NCBI GenBank assembly: GCA_025093555.1
Contig: JAIWNF010000033.1
Coordinates: 372,001-436,000, forward strand
Source of the DNA: Circinella umbellata
Taxonomy: Eukaryota; Mucoromycota; Mucoromycetes; Mucorales; Lichtheimiaceae
DNA length: 64,000 nucleotides
Direction: 5' to 3'
This document shows positions 1 to 11,341 of this stretch, piece after piece; the first letter of the stretch is position 1; the number at the start of each line of letters is the position of its first letter. The notes below the pieces were generated by a model that saw only the letters and a program-made list of their open reading frames with translations, was not told where the DNA came from and made no database searches. The position numbers and the translations under genes are program-made.

Positions 1-54
1 GCATATGAAAGTCAAAAAGAAGAGTCGACTTCTTTTTTTTATCCGAACTCTTCC

Positions 55-130
55 TTCACTTTCTACCCCCCGCATATTTCTTTCCGCGCTAGCTCTCTCT
101 CTCTCTCTCTTTCTTTTATTTTTCTTTGTA
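55..130 (+). promoter_or_regulatory. CT-rich leader / pyrimidine tract upstream of MDH
   Basis: A pyrimidine-rich stretch with a CT dinucleotide run (about 91-112) lies just before the MDH start codon at 152. Such tracts are common in promoters and 5' leaders of filamentous fungi. The role here is inferred from position only. Confidence 0.35.
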
Positions 131-151
131 TACAAACACATCTTATATAAA

Positions 152-1740
152 ATGGTTAAAGTTACAGTATGTGGTGCCGCTGGCGGTATCGGTCAGCCCC
201 TTTCATTGATTTTGAAACAATCTTCTAAAATTTCTCACTTGTCTCTTTATGATATTGTCAATACCCCAGGTGTTGCTGCCGATTTGAGGTAAATAAAAGA
301 AAGATGGGTCATTTTTCTTTTGTTATTATTTCTCGGATAGAAGCGAATGAATAGCCTTTATTATTACTGGAGAGAGGAGACAGGAGATGTGTGTGGGGAT
401 AGAAACTCATAAATAATATCAGATATATCATTTTTTTTTACCCTGGTTATATAATGTATGCATTCAAAGAACAGCGGGACTAAACATTTTAAATATGAAC
501 ATATATACATATTATTAGTCACATTAATACTCAATCCAAGGTTACTGGACATGTTGGTAATGATCAACTCAAGGATGCTATTATTGGTTCTGATGTTGTT
601 GTCATGTAAGCCTCTTTTTTTTTTAATGTTACTTGGTTACTTTTTTTTTCTTTTGATGAGAGACACTCATTTCAAAGTTACAATTCTTCTTTTTTTTTTT
701 TTCATATTAAAGTCCTGCAGGTATGTCCCGAAATGAAAATCACGTATTTTTTTATATGGTATAAAATAAATTAAGCTGACATTTATTACGATTTTATCAT
801 AATAGGTGTTCCTCGTAAGCCTGGTATGACTCGTGATGATTTATTCAAAATTAATGCTAGCATTGTCCGTGACCTTGCTACTGCTGCTGCTAAATATGCA
901 CCAAAGGCATTTATGTGTATTATTTCCAATCCTGTCAATTCTACTGTTCCCATTGTCGCTGAAGTTTTTAAAAAGTACAATGTTTATGATCCTCGCAGGT
1001 AAATTCATATAATTTGCTATCTTTCTATTATGGTTTGGAAAGAGATTTGGTGTTATGAACACTGTATGATACTGGCTGTTTTCTTCTTGATAGAAAGAAA
1101 TGGGGAGAGAAATATAAATTATGAGACATAAAAATTCATGCTGACAAACATGCATTATAATATTTCCTATATCAGAATTTTCGGTGTTACCACACTTGAC
1201 ATTGTCCGCGCTTCCACTTTTATTGGTGAATTGATTGGTGCTGAACCTAGCACTGTTGCATGCAAAGTTGTTGGCGGTCATAGTGGTCATACTATTTTAC
1301 CTTTGATTTCTCAAGTTCCTGGTTACCCTAAATTAACTCAAGATCAACTTGAAAAAGTGACTCATCGTATTCAATTTGGTGGTGATGAAGTCGTTAAAGC
1401 CAAGAATGGCGCTGGTAGTGCTACTTTATCTATGGCTTATGCTGGTGCTCGTTTTGCTTTGAATTTGATTGATGCTGCCTTTTATGGTAAACAAATTGTT
1501 GAATGTACTTATGTTCAATTGGATTCTGATAAACAAGGTGCTCAAGATACAAGACGTATTATCGGTAATGAATTGCAATATTTCTCTGTTCCTGTTGCTT
1601 TGGGACCTAATGGTGTTGAAAGTATTTTACCTGTTGGTGCTTTGTCTCCATTCGAACAAGGATTATTTTCTAAGGCTGTTACTGAATTAAAGGGTAACAT
1701 TGCAAAGGGTACTAACTTTGTTGCTGAATCCAAGCTGTAA
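152..1740 (+). CDS. malate dehydrogenase, NAD-dependent, probably peroxisomal
   Basis: Interconverts malate and oxaloacetate with NAD. The derived model joins 152-288, 519-605, 713-720, 806-998 and 1176-1740 and gives 329 aa, about the usual length. The N-terminus carries the Rossmann glycine motif GAAGGIGQP at residues 8-16 with no presequence before it, so a mitochondrial form is unlikely. The segments VPRKPGMTR and ISNPVNST are the substrate-binding and NAD/substrate loops of the mitochondrial-type MDH family. The protein ends in AESKL, and a C-terminal SKL is a canonical PTS1 peroxisomal import signal, as in yeast Mdh3. The third exon is only 8 nt and keeps frame exactly. The ATG at 152 was chosen because it directly precedes the Rossmann strand; an in-frame upstream extension from position 5 would be a CT-rich 5' leader. 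Confidence 0.95.
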
Positions 1741-2343
1741 ATAAAGTTTTTTTTAATATATAAAATATATAAAATAAAACAATTATAGTAGAAGAAAAAG
1801 ACATAAATATAAAATTAAAGCCATTGTTATTTTGTTTGTTTTACTCTTGTTTGTTTGTTTGTTATACTAATTAATTATTATTATTATTATTAATAAACAA
1901 AATAAGGAAAAAATAGAATAAACGGTTTATTTAAAATGTGTGTGAGTAATGGGACTATTGTTGTAAGTGAAAAAGGAGATAAAACGATGTTAAAGAAAAA
2001 GAAATAAAAAAAAGAAGGATTTTTTATGTCGTGTGAGAGTGAATTTGCATTGTGTGAAGTGTGTATATATGTATATATGTAAAAGAAAAGGAAAATGTGG
2101 TTGAGTTGTGAGTGTGTGTGCGTGTGAGTGTGTGTGTTGTGTTTGAAGAATAATACGGGACCAAAGTTATAAAAACATCGAAAATAAATGGTTTTGTTAT
2201 AATACGGAAATAATAGAAAGAAAAAAAGAAGAAGGATGGATAGATGGAATGATGACAGGTAGTTAATAAAAAAAAGACTTGTGAATGGTGAGGGGTAGCA
2301 GTGTGAGGAAGCGTTATGTTTATGATGGAAAAAGTCTTCGTTG
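1741..2343. other. intergenic, convergent 3' ends of MDH and CAF1
   Basis: AT-rich DNA between the two stop codons. It has several A/T tracts and a TG-rich stretch around 2030-2150 (repeated GTGTGTG runs). I see no gene here; an open frame on the minus strand is low-complexity. Confidence 0.6.
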
Positions 2344-3804
2344 TTATGCGGTTTTGGTGACACCATTTAAAATAGCCTTTCCATTGACACTTGTTGTATC
2401 TGAGGAATTTAATGACAAATTACTTGTTGCATTAACAAGTGATTGAACTGCTGTTGGACTGCTTCGTAAACCATATAAATATCCTAAATATTTTTGATCA
2501 TCAATTCGATCATCGAAGAACATTTGTCGCATTTTAAAAAATGTTGTACAAGTTAAAAGGCTATCACTACCCGCTTGATGTTGTGGTCCAATACGTGTCA
2601 CCTATTATTTAAGGAGTTAATATATAAATATAACAAAGAAAAAAAAAAGAGGGGGGGGGGTGCGAGAAAGGGTTATTATTAAAGTAACATATATATGTAT
2701 CGAATATGGTTTTTTTTTCAACATGCATAAATAATAAAAAAATACCTGTAAATCATCAGCAATATCCTGCAATCCACCTTTCAAATTCTTACAACTCCTC
2801 ATTAAATACTTGATATCATATATGCATGGAAAATAAATTCGGAGGATATCAAAAAATTCGGTTTCATCTGCTGGCATTGCTGAACATGTAAGTAGTTTAA
2901 GTAGATATCCAAAGTCATAACCACTTTTTTTTCATACAAAAGATATTTGATAGATCAATCAATCAGTAAAAAAAAACCAAGGTTATGATTAACTTTCTTA
3001 TTCCCATAACATTAGCGTATTTCATATGACAAATGACAGCCGCTCCACACATTCCTCTCCATCCTTTTTTTTTTTTTTTGGTAAAATCTACCTGTGAAAT
3101 GATATCCATTTTACATCATCCAATAGCACAAAGCCTGAGCTGATCAACAGCTCACCAAAATGTTCCACATCAATTCCATATTCTTCATGCTTTTTAAAAT
3201 CGATCCCAGACTTGGTAAGCAATTCAATTGAATCTTGAGCATACATATCGTCACTATTATTATTATACACACACACATATATATATATACATGTAATCAT
3301 ATATTATTAACATACATATATAACGCACGCACATGCATATAAAACACTCGTGATGTCAGCTTATAATACAGAAAATAAAGAATAAAAATAAAAATGTACT
3401 TACGACAGGTTGAACTTGAAATTAAATTGCCAAGTACAAACATTACGTGGTAGATTGCCATGTTCATCAGCAAAGGTTACACCTAGTTGAATGATCTTTA
3501 AAAGGTCCACATTACATCGTAAAGTTTGATAATGATAGTCAGAAGATGTTTTAAAGGTGCCAATAGGTCTTGCTACCACACCTGGGAATTCAGTATCCTT
3601 TTATATAATAAATAGTAAAAAGTTATTTTCTCAAACAAAAAGCTATCGGATTGAATTGCTTTGTAATTCGTAATATATTCTTATGTATATGCATACCATG
3701 GCAAGATATGGGTATTCTTCTACTAAATCGCGGAGGTATCCCATTTCCTCCTCTAAATTCTCTGCCCATACTTCTTTAATATATTTTGAATCGCTAGCGT
3801 GCAT
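2344..3804 (-). CDS. CCR4-NOT deadenylase subunit CAF1/POP2
   Basis: 3'-5' poly(A) exonuclease of the CCR4-NOT complex, which shortens mRNA tails in the cytoplasm. The derived model is complement(2344-2601, 2746-2923, 3092-3253, 3404-3597, 3697-3804) and gives 299 aa, close to the length of animal CNOT7. Seen directly: DTEFPG (residues about 37-42, first two catalytic acidic residues), [16 protein letters not shown], the KHEEYGID block, the aspartate of [18 protein letters not shown], and [15 protein letters not shown] near the C-terminus, which holds the conserved HxAGxD. All DEDD-family acidic positions appear present. Exon phases close perfectly, which supports the splice model. The C-terminal 45 residues are Ser/Thr/Asn-rich and not conserved. 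Confidence 0.96.
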
Positions 3805-4376
3805 TTAATATATATGTGTGTATTTTATCGCAGTAGTTTGCGTCGTGTCAATTTTTTTTTTTTTTTTTTTTTATGAATTGGGTTTGGGGAAAAAAGAATA
3901 AAATAAAAGAGAGGGAAAGTGATAAGGGTTTCGTTCAAATATGAGAGAAAAAGGAAGTAGGTTGTGTGCTGGCGTTGTCCGTCGTCACGCCCCCCTTTCT
4001 AAATCTTTGGTTGTTTTATTGTCTGCTCCGACATATTAAATTCACCATACATGGACACATAACATCAATAAATAATAGCAATATAATGAAAATATCATAC
4101 AGCCATTTTATTAATTTGAAAAAGTTATAAAATATAAAAGAGCAGTATATTGAAAAAAAAGGAATATACAAAATAATAACAATAACAACCACATCGATAA
4201 CTATTTACATATTGGGAAAAAATGTGGAAAAGAAAGAAATAGAAAAGGTAGTATAGGTGGGAAGATGAAGTGTTAGTACGTATATATATATATAAAGAGT
4301 AGAAAAGAAGTGGGGGAGAAGGATATATATGAAGAGAGAGCAATAAAAAAGAACTAATAATAATAACTTAAAAATG
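3805..4376. other. intergenic between CAF1 promoter side and GATA protein 3' end
   Basis: AT-rich, with a 20-nt T run near 3851-3872 and a small AT microsatellite near 4281-4295. It probably contains the CAF1 promoter and the GATA-gene 3' UTR. No gene is seen. Confidence 0.55.
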
Positions 4377-7161
4377 CTAGGATCGTTTCAAAAGAGTTAA
4401 TACGGCTGCTGCTTCTACTGCATCAACACCAGCTGATATTGCAAATGCCGATGTATCAGTATTATACTCAAATTTATCTGGTATATCCATTGTATGTCTT
4501 CTAGTATGATAATAATATCGTTGTTGCATATTAACAACAGATGATGCTGTAGATGATAATCTTGGTGATGAATTTGGTGATGGTTCATCAATTGGACTAT
4601 ATGAACCAGATATTGAATGAGATGACGAGGAAACATTATCTGTTGCCACCGTCATTATCACCTGACGTTGTTGTTGTTGGTGATCTCTAGTACTATTATT
4701 ATTATTGTCACGTGGTAACCAAGGTACTGCAAAAGTATCAACCACTCTGTTGCTAGGTACCGAAGATGATAAAAATCGATGATGTTGATATTCATCTTCG
4801 TCTTCACGTATGCTCAAGTTCCTTGCCGCATTAATATTATTTTCCATCACATCGTCATTATCATCACTATAATTATTTTGTCGTGATGATTTAGCAAAAG
4901 ATGATGTTTCCACAGCAGGAGTTGTTGAAGCAGATCTATTACTGCTACGTCGATAATGATGGTGATCCAAGGACGATCTACCCCCACTACCACTACCACT
5001 ACTAGTGCTGCTACTTCCATTACTTGTAGATTTTTTTCGTTTCTTTTCATTTTTGTGAGCAGTGGATAATGATCCACGTCGTTCTTTGGGAGTAGTTGTA
5101 GTTGCAGATGATTGTGTTGATGATGAACTATTTTCCGTACCACTTGCATTTTGTAAAATTTTACCATGTTTCCATTTGACGCCGCAAGCATTACATAAAG
5201 TGCCTGCACCTTGAGGTCCACGGCGCCACATGGGTGTAGTTTTTGATCCACAGTATAAACATTTTTTGACTCCTCCGCCATTACTATTGCTACGGCTTTT
5301 GGTATTGCTATTGTTGTTGCTTTTACTATTACTGTTACTACTCGTGTTATTGTTAGCTTTACTGCTATGCCCATTATTATTACTATTTAATGAAGTTGGC
5401 GCTGACTGTGGTGATGTTGGCCATCGACTATTTTTATTATTGATACCATTTGACTGACTGGTTTTCGGGACTGGATCGATAATCATCTCATCTAATACAT
5501 AATTTAATGAGTTATCGAATTCACTAGGATAGCTGGGTCCGATTATCTTCTTTTTTTTTTTACAAAAAGAAAAAACTAACCTTTGTCAATATTGGTATCA
5601 TCACTACTACATGCATCAGTGTTCTTACGATGATAATTCTGTTGCCGTGGATGTACGTGTTGATGACGATTATCTTTACTATTTAATAAATCTTCCCACT
5701 CAGAGTGAGCAGTAAAAACAGCAGCAGAAGGTGATGTAGAGGATAGCAAAGATCTTGGGGCTGTTGTTCTTGCCGTTGAAGAGTATTTTTGACCGGCCAT
5801 TTGTTGTGTATGATATGTCATCTATAAATAAAATATAGATGTGTGTATAGCAAGTATTTAATAAATTGAACAAAATTTCGTATACACAAGATCCACTTCC
5901 AATATTATGGTTTTTTTTACCAGCTGCACCATTTTTTCACACACTGTTTCAAATTCAGACACAGTTTGTTTGATAGCAACGAATAGTCGCCTTGATACAC
6001 CAGATATTCGCATATTTACAACTTTGGATTGGGGATCATCCACTGGCATAGTAGGTATTGTTGTCATTAAACGAGTAGTGTTAATATCACTATCATTATT
6101 ATTATTACTAGGAAGCTCACCACTACTAGCAAACGTGCTAGTACTAGTAGCAGGACCGCTACTTAATAAATTTCCACATGTACTTCCTGGGTCAGTGGAT
6201 CGACGGCGTGGATACATTCGATTTGCACTACTACATAGAGCTGCAAACTCTTCCAACTTTGTTGGTCTTCTTTCTTCTACATGTGTATCTAACACATGAA
6301 AAGAAAATATAATCTATTACCGTTTTTATTTAAGTTAGTTATCTTTGTCTCTTATGATCCCCACCCCTGTATACCTATCACACGCAAGTAACTAGCTAAA
6401 AAAAATAAGAGAACAAGTACCTCAAAAGGTGCAACATCATTAACAGGCCCTACAACAGCATCATGAGGAAATAAATAATAACTAAGATGAGGAGATGGGG
6501 TATGCAGGTCTGAAGCAGGTGGAGGATCAACACAAAAAATAACGTCGTTTCGAATCACCTTATGTCGTCGCCGTTTTTTAGGAGGGAGCATATCGCTATT
6601 ATTACTATTATTGTTATCATTGTTAATCGTGGATAAGCTACTACTATTCTTGCTGCTATTTTCAGTAGTTAATATCGGTGATGATGAAGATGATAACAAT
6701 AAAGAAGGTTGTTCAATTTCATCCAAAAAAAGAGTATCCGACGTTTCTGTAATCTCATAAAAAGCAGCACTTGAAACACAATGAGGCCCGCTTTGCAGAT
6801 ATGATAGTCCAAGAAACTGAATCTCGACTCGATGTCCACCCACATTGTTATTAATATTATTATTATTATGATGATGATCGATTACATTGTTAAATGTAGA
6901 ACTTGGAAATTGATACCGATGAAATAGATCGTTGACCCAGACACTAAAAAAAGATTAATGTCGTTCACATATATATATATATATATATGATTTTTTTTGG
7001 GAGTATAATGGTTATGAGATCATTCCATAATAATAACAACAATAATACAAGCTCTGCTTTTTTTCTTTTTCTCGGAAAACTCGATCGTATTACCCAAGTC
7101 TTTGACTGTTACTGAATGATGACAATTCGCTATTCGCCCTTGACCGTGCGATGAACGACAT
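4377..7161 (-). CDS. GATA-type zinc-finger protein
   Basis: Probable sequence-specific transcription factor. The derived model is complement(4377-5491, 5581-5821, 5921-6288, 6375-6943, 7094-7161), 786 aa. The single finger is C-x2-C-x18-C-x2-C (Cys at about residues 493, 496, 515, 518) with core [18 protein letters not shown], the 18-residue-loop form found in fungal WC-2-like and plant GATA factors. It is followed by a basic patch (KNEKKRKKS) and flanked by Asn/Ser homopolymer tracts. The N-terminal 250 residues look non-random (for example [14 protein letters not shown] and [16 protein letters not shown]) but I do not recognise the domain. No LOV or PAS motif is visible, so calling it a white-collar protein would be unsupported. 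The donor at 6374 is my least certain junction: an alternative GT lies at 6420. The donor at 5580 is GTTAGT. Confidence 0.8.
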
Positions 7162-8000
7162 TATTTTCCTCTTTTCTTAGATGTGATGAAAAAGGAAAGG
7201 GAGAATGGAGAGTAAAAAAAGGGAAAGAGAGATCTATTCAAGTTGTCAGCCCACTTTTTTTTTTCTTTTTCATTTTTTTTTCTTTCCAATCGTCTATTAC
7301 AATGGGATATTGTTTATGAAATAAAAGTATCTGAGAATATTTACACAATAAGTAATAAGGTTACTTGGTTTTGAAGAGAATAATGATAAAATAAAAGGAA
7401 AAAGATGTATTTTGAAAAGGTTGTGTATACGTGAGTTGTTCTTGAGTCTGAGCCGTATTATGTATGGGAGTGTGTGTGAGAGAGAAAAGAAGAACAAAAT
7501 ATTATCCAGATAAGCTATTTACTTCCTTTTTTTTTTTTTTTACGAGGCCGACAGCTTTTGTCCCTTATAAGCTATTTCAATAGGTTCTCTTTTTAAGCAG
7601 TAGCTCAACTAGAAACGGAGACAAAAAAAAATCAATTTTAATGCGCATGAACACGTAAATTACAAGTTCATCTCATATCAATCCTTATTGTTTCTCTCTA
7701 TTTAATCTATTAACTTATACTTCAAACAATACATTATAAATGCCTGTAGTTCGTTATCCATCCGTATTATAAGATTATTCGCAGAGTAGCGATAATAGTA
7801 ATATCATTTGTAAAATGTGATAGACATGTCGCATAGTTTTTCCTCAATACGTATAAAGTATATATACGAATAAAGTATATATTTTGTCATTAAATCAATT
7901 GTTCGTTTATTATATAAGCTTTTGTTTTTCCAATTATAAAAGAAAATGGAATGAGAGAAATATATGTATCATATATACATACCTAATATATTATATATTT
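7162..8000. other. gene-poor AT-rich spacer
   Basis: It contains the GATA-gene promoter region and several T runs (about 7254-7282 and 7528-7542). No coding or RNA gene is recognisable. Confidence 0.5.
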
Positions 8001-8001
8001 A

Positions 8002-8035
8002 CAGTCACTTCAGAAAGTAAAGTCGCTGATTTTGA
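8002..8035 (+). repeat. possible left terminal inverted repeat of the Tc1-like element
   Basis: A TA followed by CAGTCACTTCAGAAAGTAAA resembles the style of Tc1/mariner termini and lies about 140 bp upstream of the transposase segment. I looked for the reverse complement downstream to about 10.5 kb and found no clear match. The call is therefore weak. Confidence 0.25.
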
Positions 8036-8141
8036 ATTTAATGTCGTGCAAAAAATTGTGCGTTCAACAATGATGTCGATTAATCCAAAAATAAAGTCGT
8101 GCTCACATGTTATGAACTTCGTTTATTTTCAGATATTGAAG

Positions 8142-9415
8142 ATGAGTATGCAATTTTTTTATAAAGATGGACAAGGGAACGTTGTTGATGAGAATGGAGT
8201 TGAGCCAATGGATGTTGTTGTGGATGAGGAGCTATTCGCTATTGAAACAATAAGTTCTCGTACTCAGTTCCTAATGAATAAACCTTCTGAAAGACCTAAT
8301 CCTGTAATGCATCCAGTTATGGATAAGAGGAATAGTGAAGATATTGATATGGAACTATGCAACAAGCAACGCTATACAGTTACTCTGATGAAGACAAGAC
8401 TGGATTTTTTCATTTGTTTTTTAGCTAATGCTTGAAAGCTTCTGCTGCTGCAAGGCAATTAGGTATTCATATCCGAGTAGCAAAGATATGGGTCAAACGT
8501 TATTACGAGGACCCTGAAAGCATCTTTGAAAAGAAAAATAAGTCAGGTCGGCGTCGTATTCTTGGGGAAGAGCATAAACAGTTTCTTTCAAATTATATTG
8601 ATGAGAACCCTTCTGCCGTTGTCAATGAAGTGGCGGAAAGTTTGAAACAAAACTTTGAAGGTCCCAACGTTTCTCGTAGTACTGTTTACAACTTTATGAC
8701 AACTCGGTGTAATCTGTCAATTAAGCAAGCACAGTTTCATCTTGTGGAAAGGAACAGTGAGGAAAAGATTCAGCAAAGATACGACTGGGTCCAAAAGTGG
8801 CAGCAAACTGACCTGGGTTTCACAACAAATTGTGTTTTTCTTGATGAATCAGCCTTTCACATTAATTTGAAACAGGGTATGGCTTGGTCAAAGAAAGGCA
8901 CTCCTGGAATAGTTACAGTGCCTACAACGAAAGCAAACGCAACATCGATTTTAAGTGCAAGATCCGCAAATGGCTTAATTAATGTTAGCTTGCGAGTTCC
9001 AAAGCGTATCAAAAAGAGAAAACTTGGACGTGCGACTGATGGTTATAGCACAGGGACAGTGACAGACCATTATCTAAGCTTTGTAAAGGCTACTCTCGAT
9101 GAAATGGACAAGTATCCCGAAATGAAGGGACACTACCTTGTCACGGATAATGCTCCTATTCACAACTCAGCAGACATTGGTAAGTATATCAATTCACAGG
9201 GATACAGATTCGTATATCTTCCTCCATATTCTCCTGAACTGAATCCAATTGAGCAGTTCTGGACAGTTGTCAAAAGTAAAGTTAAGCTAATAAATTTTTG
9301 GAAAAAGAACTGCTAATGACTAGAATTAGTGAAGCATGCGATAGCTTGTATTGAGTGATTTCAAAGGCTTTGTTTCTCATTCTGTTAAATGCTTTGATAA
9401 ATGTTTAAACAAGGA
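8142..9415 (+). pseudogene. decayed Tc1/mariner-type (IS630 superfamily) transposase
   Basis: The main open segment (8432-9316) reads as a DDE transposase. An HTH-like start (ASAAARQLGI, VKRYYEDPESIFEKK) is followed by FLDESAF (first catalytic D), TDNAPIH (second D) and SPELNPIEQFW (catalytic E). Second D and E are separated by 34 residues, so this is DD34E. An upstream open segment from 8142 encodes an acidic N-terminal region. Joining to the main part needs a frame change near 8380 and reading through a TAA at about 8428. Near 9290 and again near 9350 the C-terminal homology (LLMTRISEACDSLY, then LSDFKGF) moves to other frames. With two or more frameshifts plus a stop, the copy is very probably inactive. 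The N-terminal segment is preceded by a TTTTCAG that could be a splice acceptor. Confidence 0.9.
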
Positions 9416-9516
9416 GAGATTGCGAAGAGTTTTCTTTTTTGTGCAGGCTGTTTGTGCAGGCTGTCTTTTTTTCTTTTTGTCATCCTTCTTTTCAGCAACC
9501 TTTTCTTTTTATCGCC

Positions 9517-9768
9517 ATGGTTACAATCAGCAGAGAACAGTCTATATGCATGTTATACTATGAGCCGTATAATGAATCAAACGTCGTCAAGTTATCAAGG
9601 TTGATTGATGACATGAACAATATCAAAATCTGCTACTTGGACGATCCAACAAAGCCTATGCTAATCTTACTCAAATCACTCTATGCTAGTCCCTTCAAAT
9701 ATCATCAATATCCTGCTTTTCTTAAGGACTGTAAAAAGGACAAGGACAACAATTATGCCAATGGATGA
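9517..9768 (+). CDS. unassigned small open frame downstream of the transposase
   Basis: An 83-codon frame starting MVTISREQSIC whose composition is less biased than its surroundings (LSRLIDDMNNIKICYLDDPTKPM). I recognise no family. It could be host-derived residue, cargo, or decayed transposon sequence next to the Tc1-like element. A 12-bp tandem duplication (TGTGCAGGCTGT twice, about 9441-9465) lies just upstream. Confidence 0.2.
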   Translation: MVTISREQSICMLYYEPYNESNVVKLSRLIDDMNNIKICYLDDPTKPMLILLKSLYASPFKYHQYPAFLKDCKKDKDNNYANG

Positions 9769-11341
9769 GAGAATATTTTCTTTTATGGCGACAATACGAT
9801 AATGTATATATTTTATTAATATAGCGCAGTTTACATAGTTAATCCGCACAACAAATACACTTTTTGCTATATACTAAACAGGCAGTTAACTTGACAAATG
9901 ATGTTAACATGTCATAACAACTCTTATGTGTATGGTTATTATTCTTCCCCCCCCCCTCTCATCAATTTAAACTTGCTATTTTAATATACACTTTGATCAA
10001 AATATAAGTTTTTTTATGTCTTGCTTTGCCTTTCGTTCATTGGAATGACTTTAGAAAGACCAATTATCTAGTAAGTATAGTCGATCTAAAGCTTCAATCT
10101 TTTTTATCTTTTGTAATGCTTGTTGCCGGGTTACGTTGTAAACTTACAAAAATAAGCAGTAAGTTACGTTAGATAAAGCCATGACCAGTCTATCCTTATT
10201 AAGCAGCCCTCCCTTGACAACTAACATCTGAATTACAAAGCATATACTCCTGTCTTTCGTAAACACATACAATATATATATCACCGGTTGGCCACATAAA
10301 TCGATGTGGAAGTTTAAAAAATACAGTAAAAGAAGAAAAGCATACGCTTACATAAGTAGATTACGACATTACAGTATCATAACGTAGGTGTATAATAGTA
10401 AGTATACTATAATAATGAATATATAAAAAAGAAAAATATCGACTTTCAAATGTTTATTTTTTTTTACAACAGTGATGAGCAGAATTGCTTTTTCTCATAA
10501 TAAGAATAGTAACTAGGCATAACAATATATATTTTATAATAGAACTCAATCCATTCAATACAATTTTAACATATAATGTAAATTTTTGCCTATGATCTCT
10601 CTTCGATCGCTTTTTATTTATTTTATTTTGGAATTGTATATTCATCTTACAAAATATTCTCTGTTCATTAAGGCTAACAAATAAAAAAAAGCAAGATGAT
10701 CACTTCATATACTGTGTAGATTGAACTTGATATTCAAACCTTTTATAGTTTCTTAAAACTAATAGCACTTCTTCACGTGAAAAAAGAATAAATCTTGTAA
10801 AACGTGACGATTAAAAAAATAAAAGGGGAACTTCTTTCCCTCATACGATTGCCATCTTCTCTTGAACCATTACTTTTACTTTAATTAAAAAATGTGTGGA
10901 TAGAAACAACAATTATGAAGGTACGTAGCAGTCATTACTTTAGTAAAAAGTTAATCCTTATATCCATCCCATACTATATCATGCTGAAGGGATACACTTT
11001 AATAGAAGATAAATCGCATGATTAGTTGTAACCTGACATAATAACATTCCTGCAAATTTACACAAGAAAAAAATTGTGTAGGACATACACTAAACCCATA
11101 TTTTGACATCATACAAAAAAAAATGTTTCAAATTGATTGTCTTACACACTCTCCTTAAAAGTCTCTTTTTTTTTCCTTTGATGTTATAAACAGAAGGTGT
11201 ACACTCGAAAATAGTTACTGTAATCACTTTAGTTGTTCTCTCATTTTTTCGCTCCTTCATACTTTCCTTTTCTTTTCTTCCCTTTTTTTCTTCTTATAAT
11301 CCAATCTCGAGGAAAACATTAATGTATCAGTGATAATAATA
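9769..11341. other. AT-rich spacer upstream of RdRP
   Basis: About 1.6 kb without a recognisable gene. It includes a C run at 9947-9958 and T-rich DNA just before the RdRP start (11160-11300), the likely promoter and leader. Short open frames here have no family resemblance. Confidence 0.5.

Noticed and set aside
841..1290. 149-codon minus-strand frame over MDH
   Set aside because: Antisense shadow of the strongly conserved MDH exons.
5230..5457. Leu-rich plus-strand frame
   Set aside because: Antisense of the Asn/Ser microsatellite region of the GATA gene.
4377..7161. White-collar photoreceptor identity for the GATA protein
   Set aside because: No LOV or PAS motif (for example GRNCRFLQ) is visible in any exon.
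9947..9958. C run as a possible CRISPR or phage feature
   Set aside because: Simple homopolymer; no repeat-spacer structure anywhere in the window.
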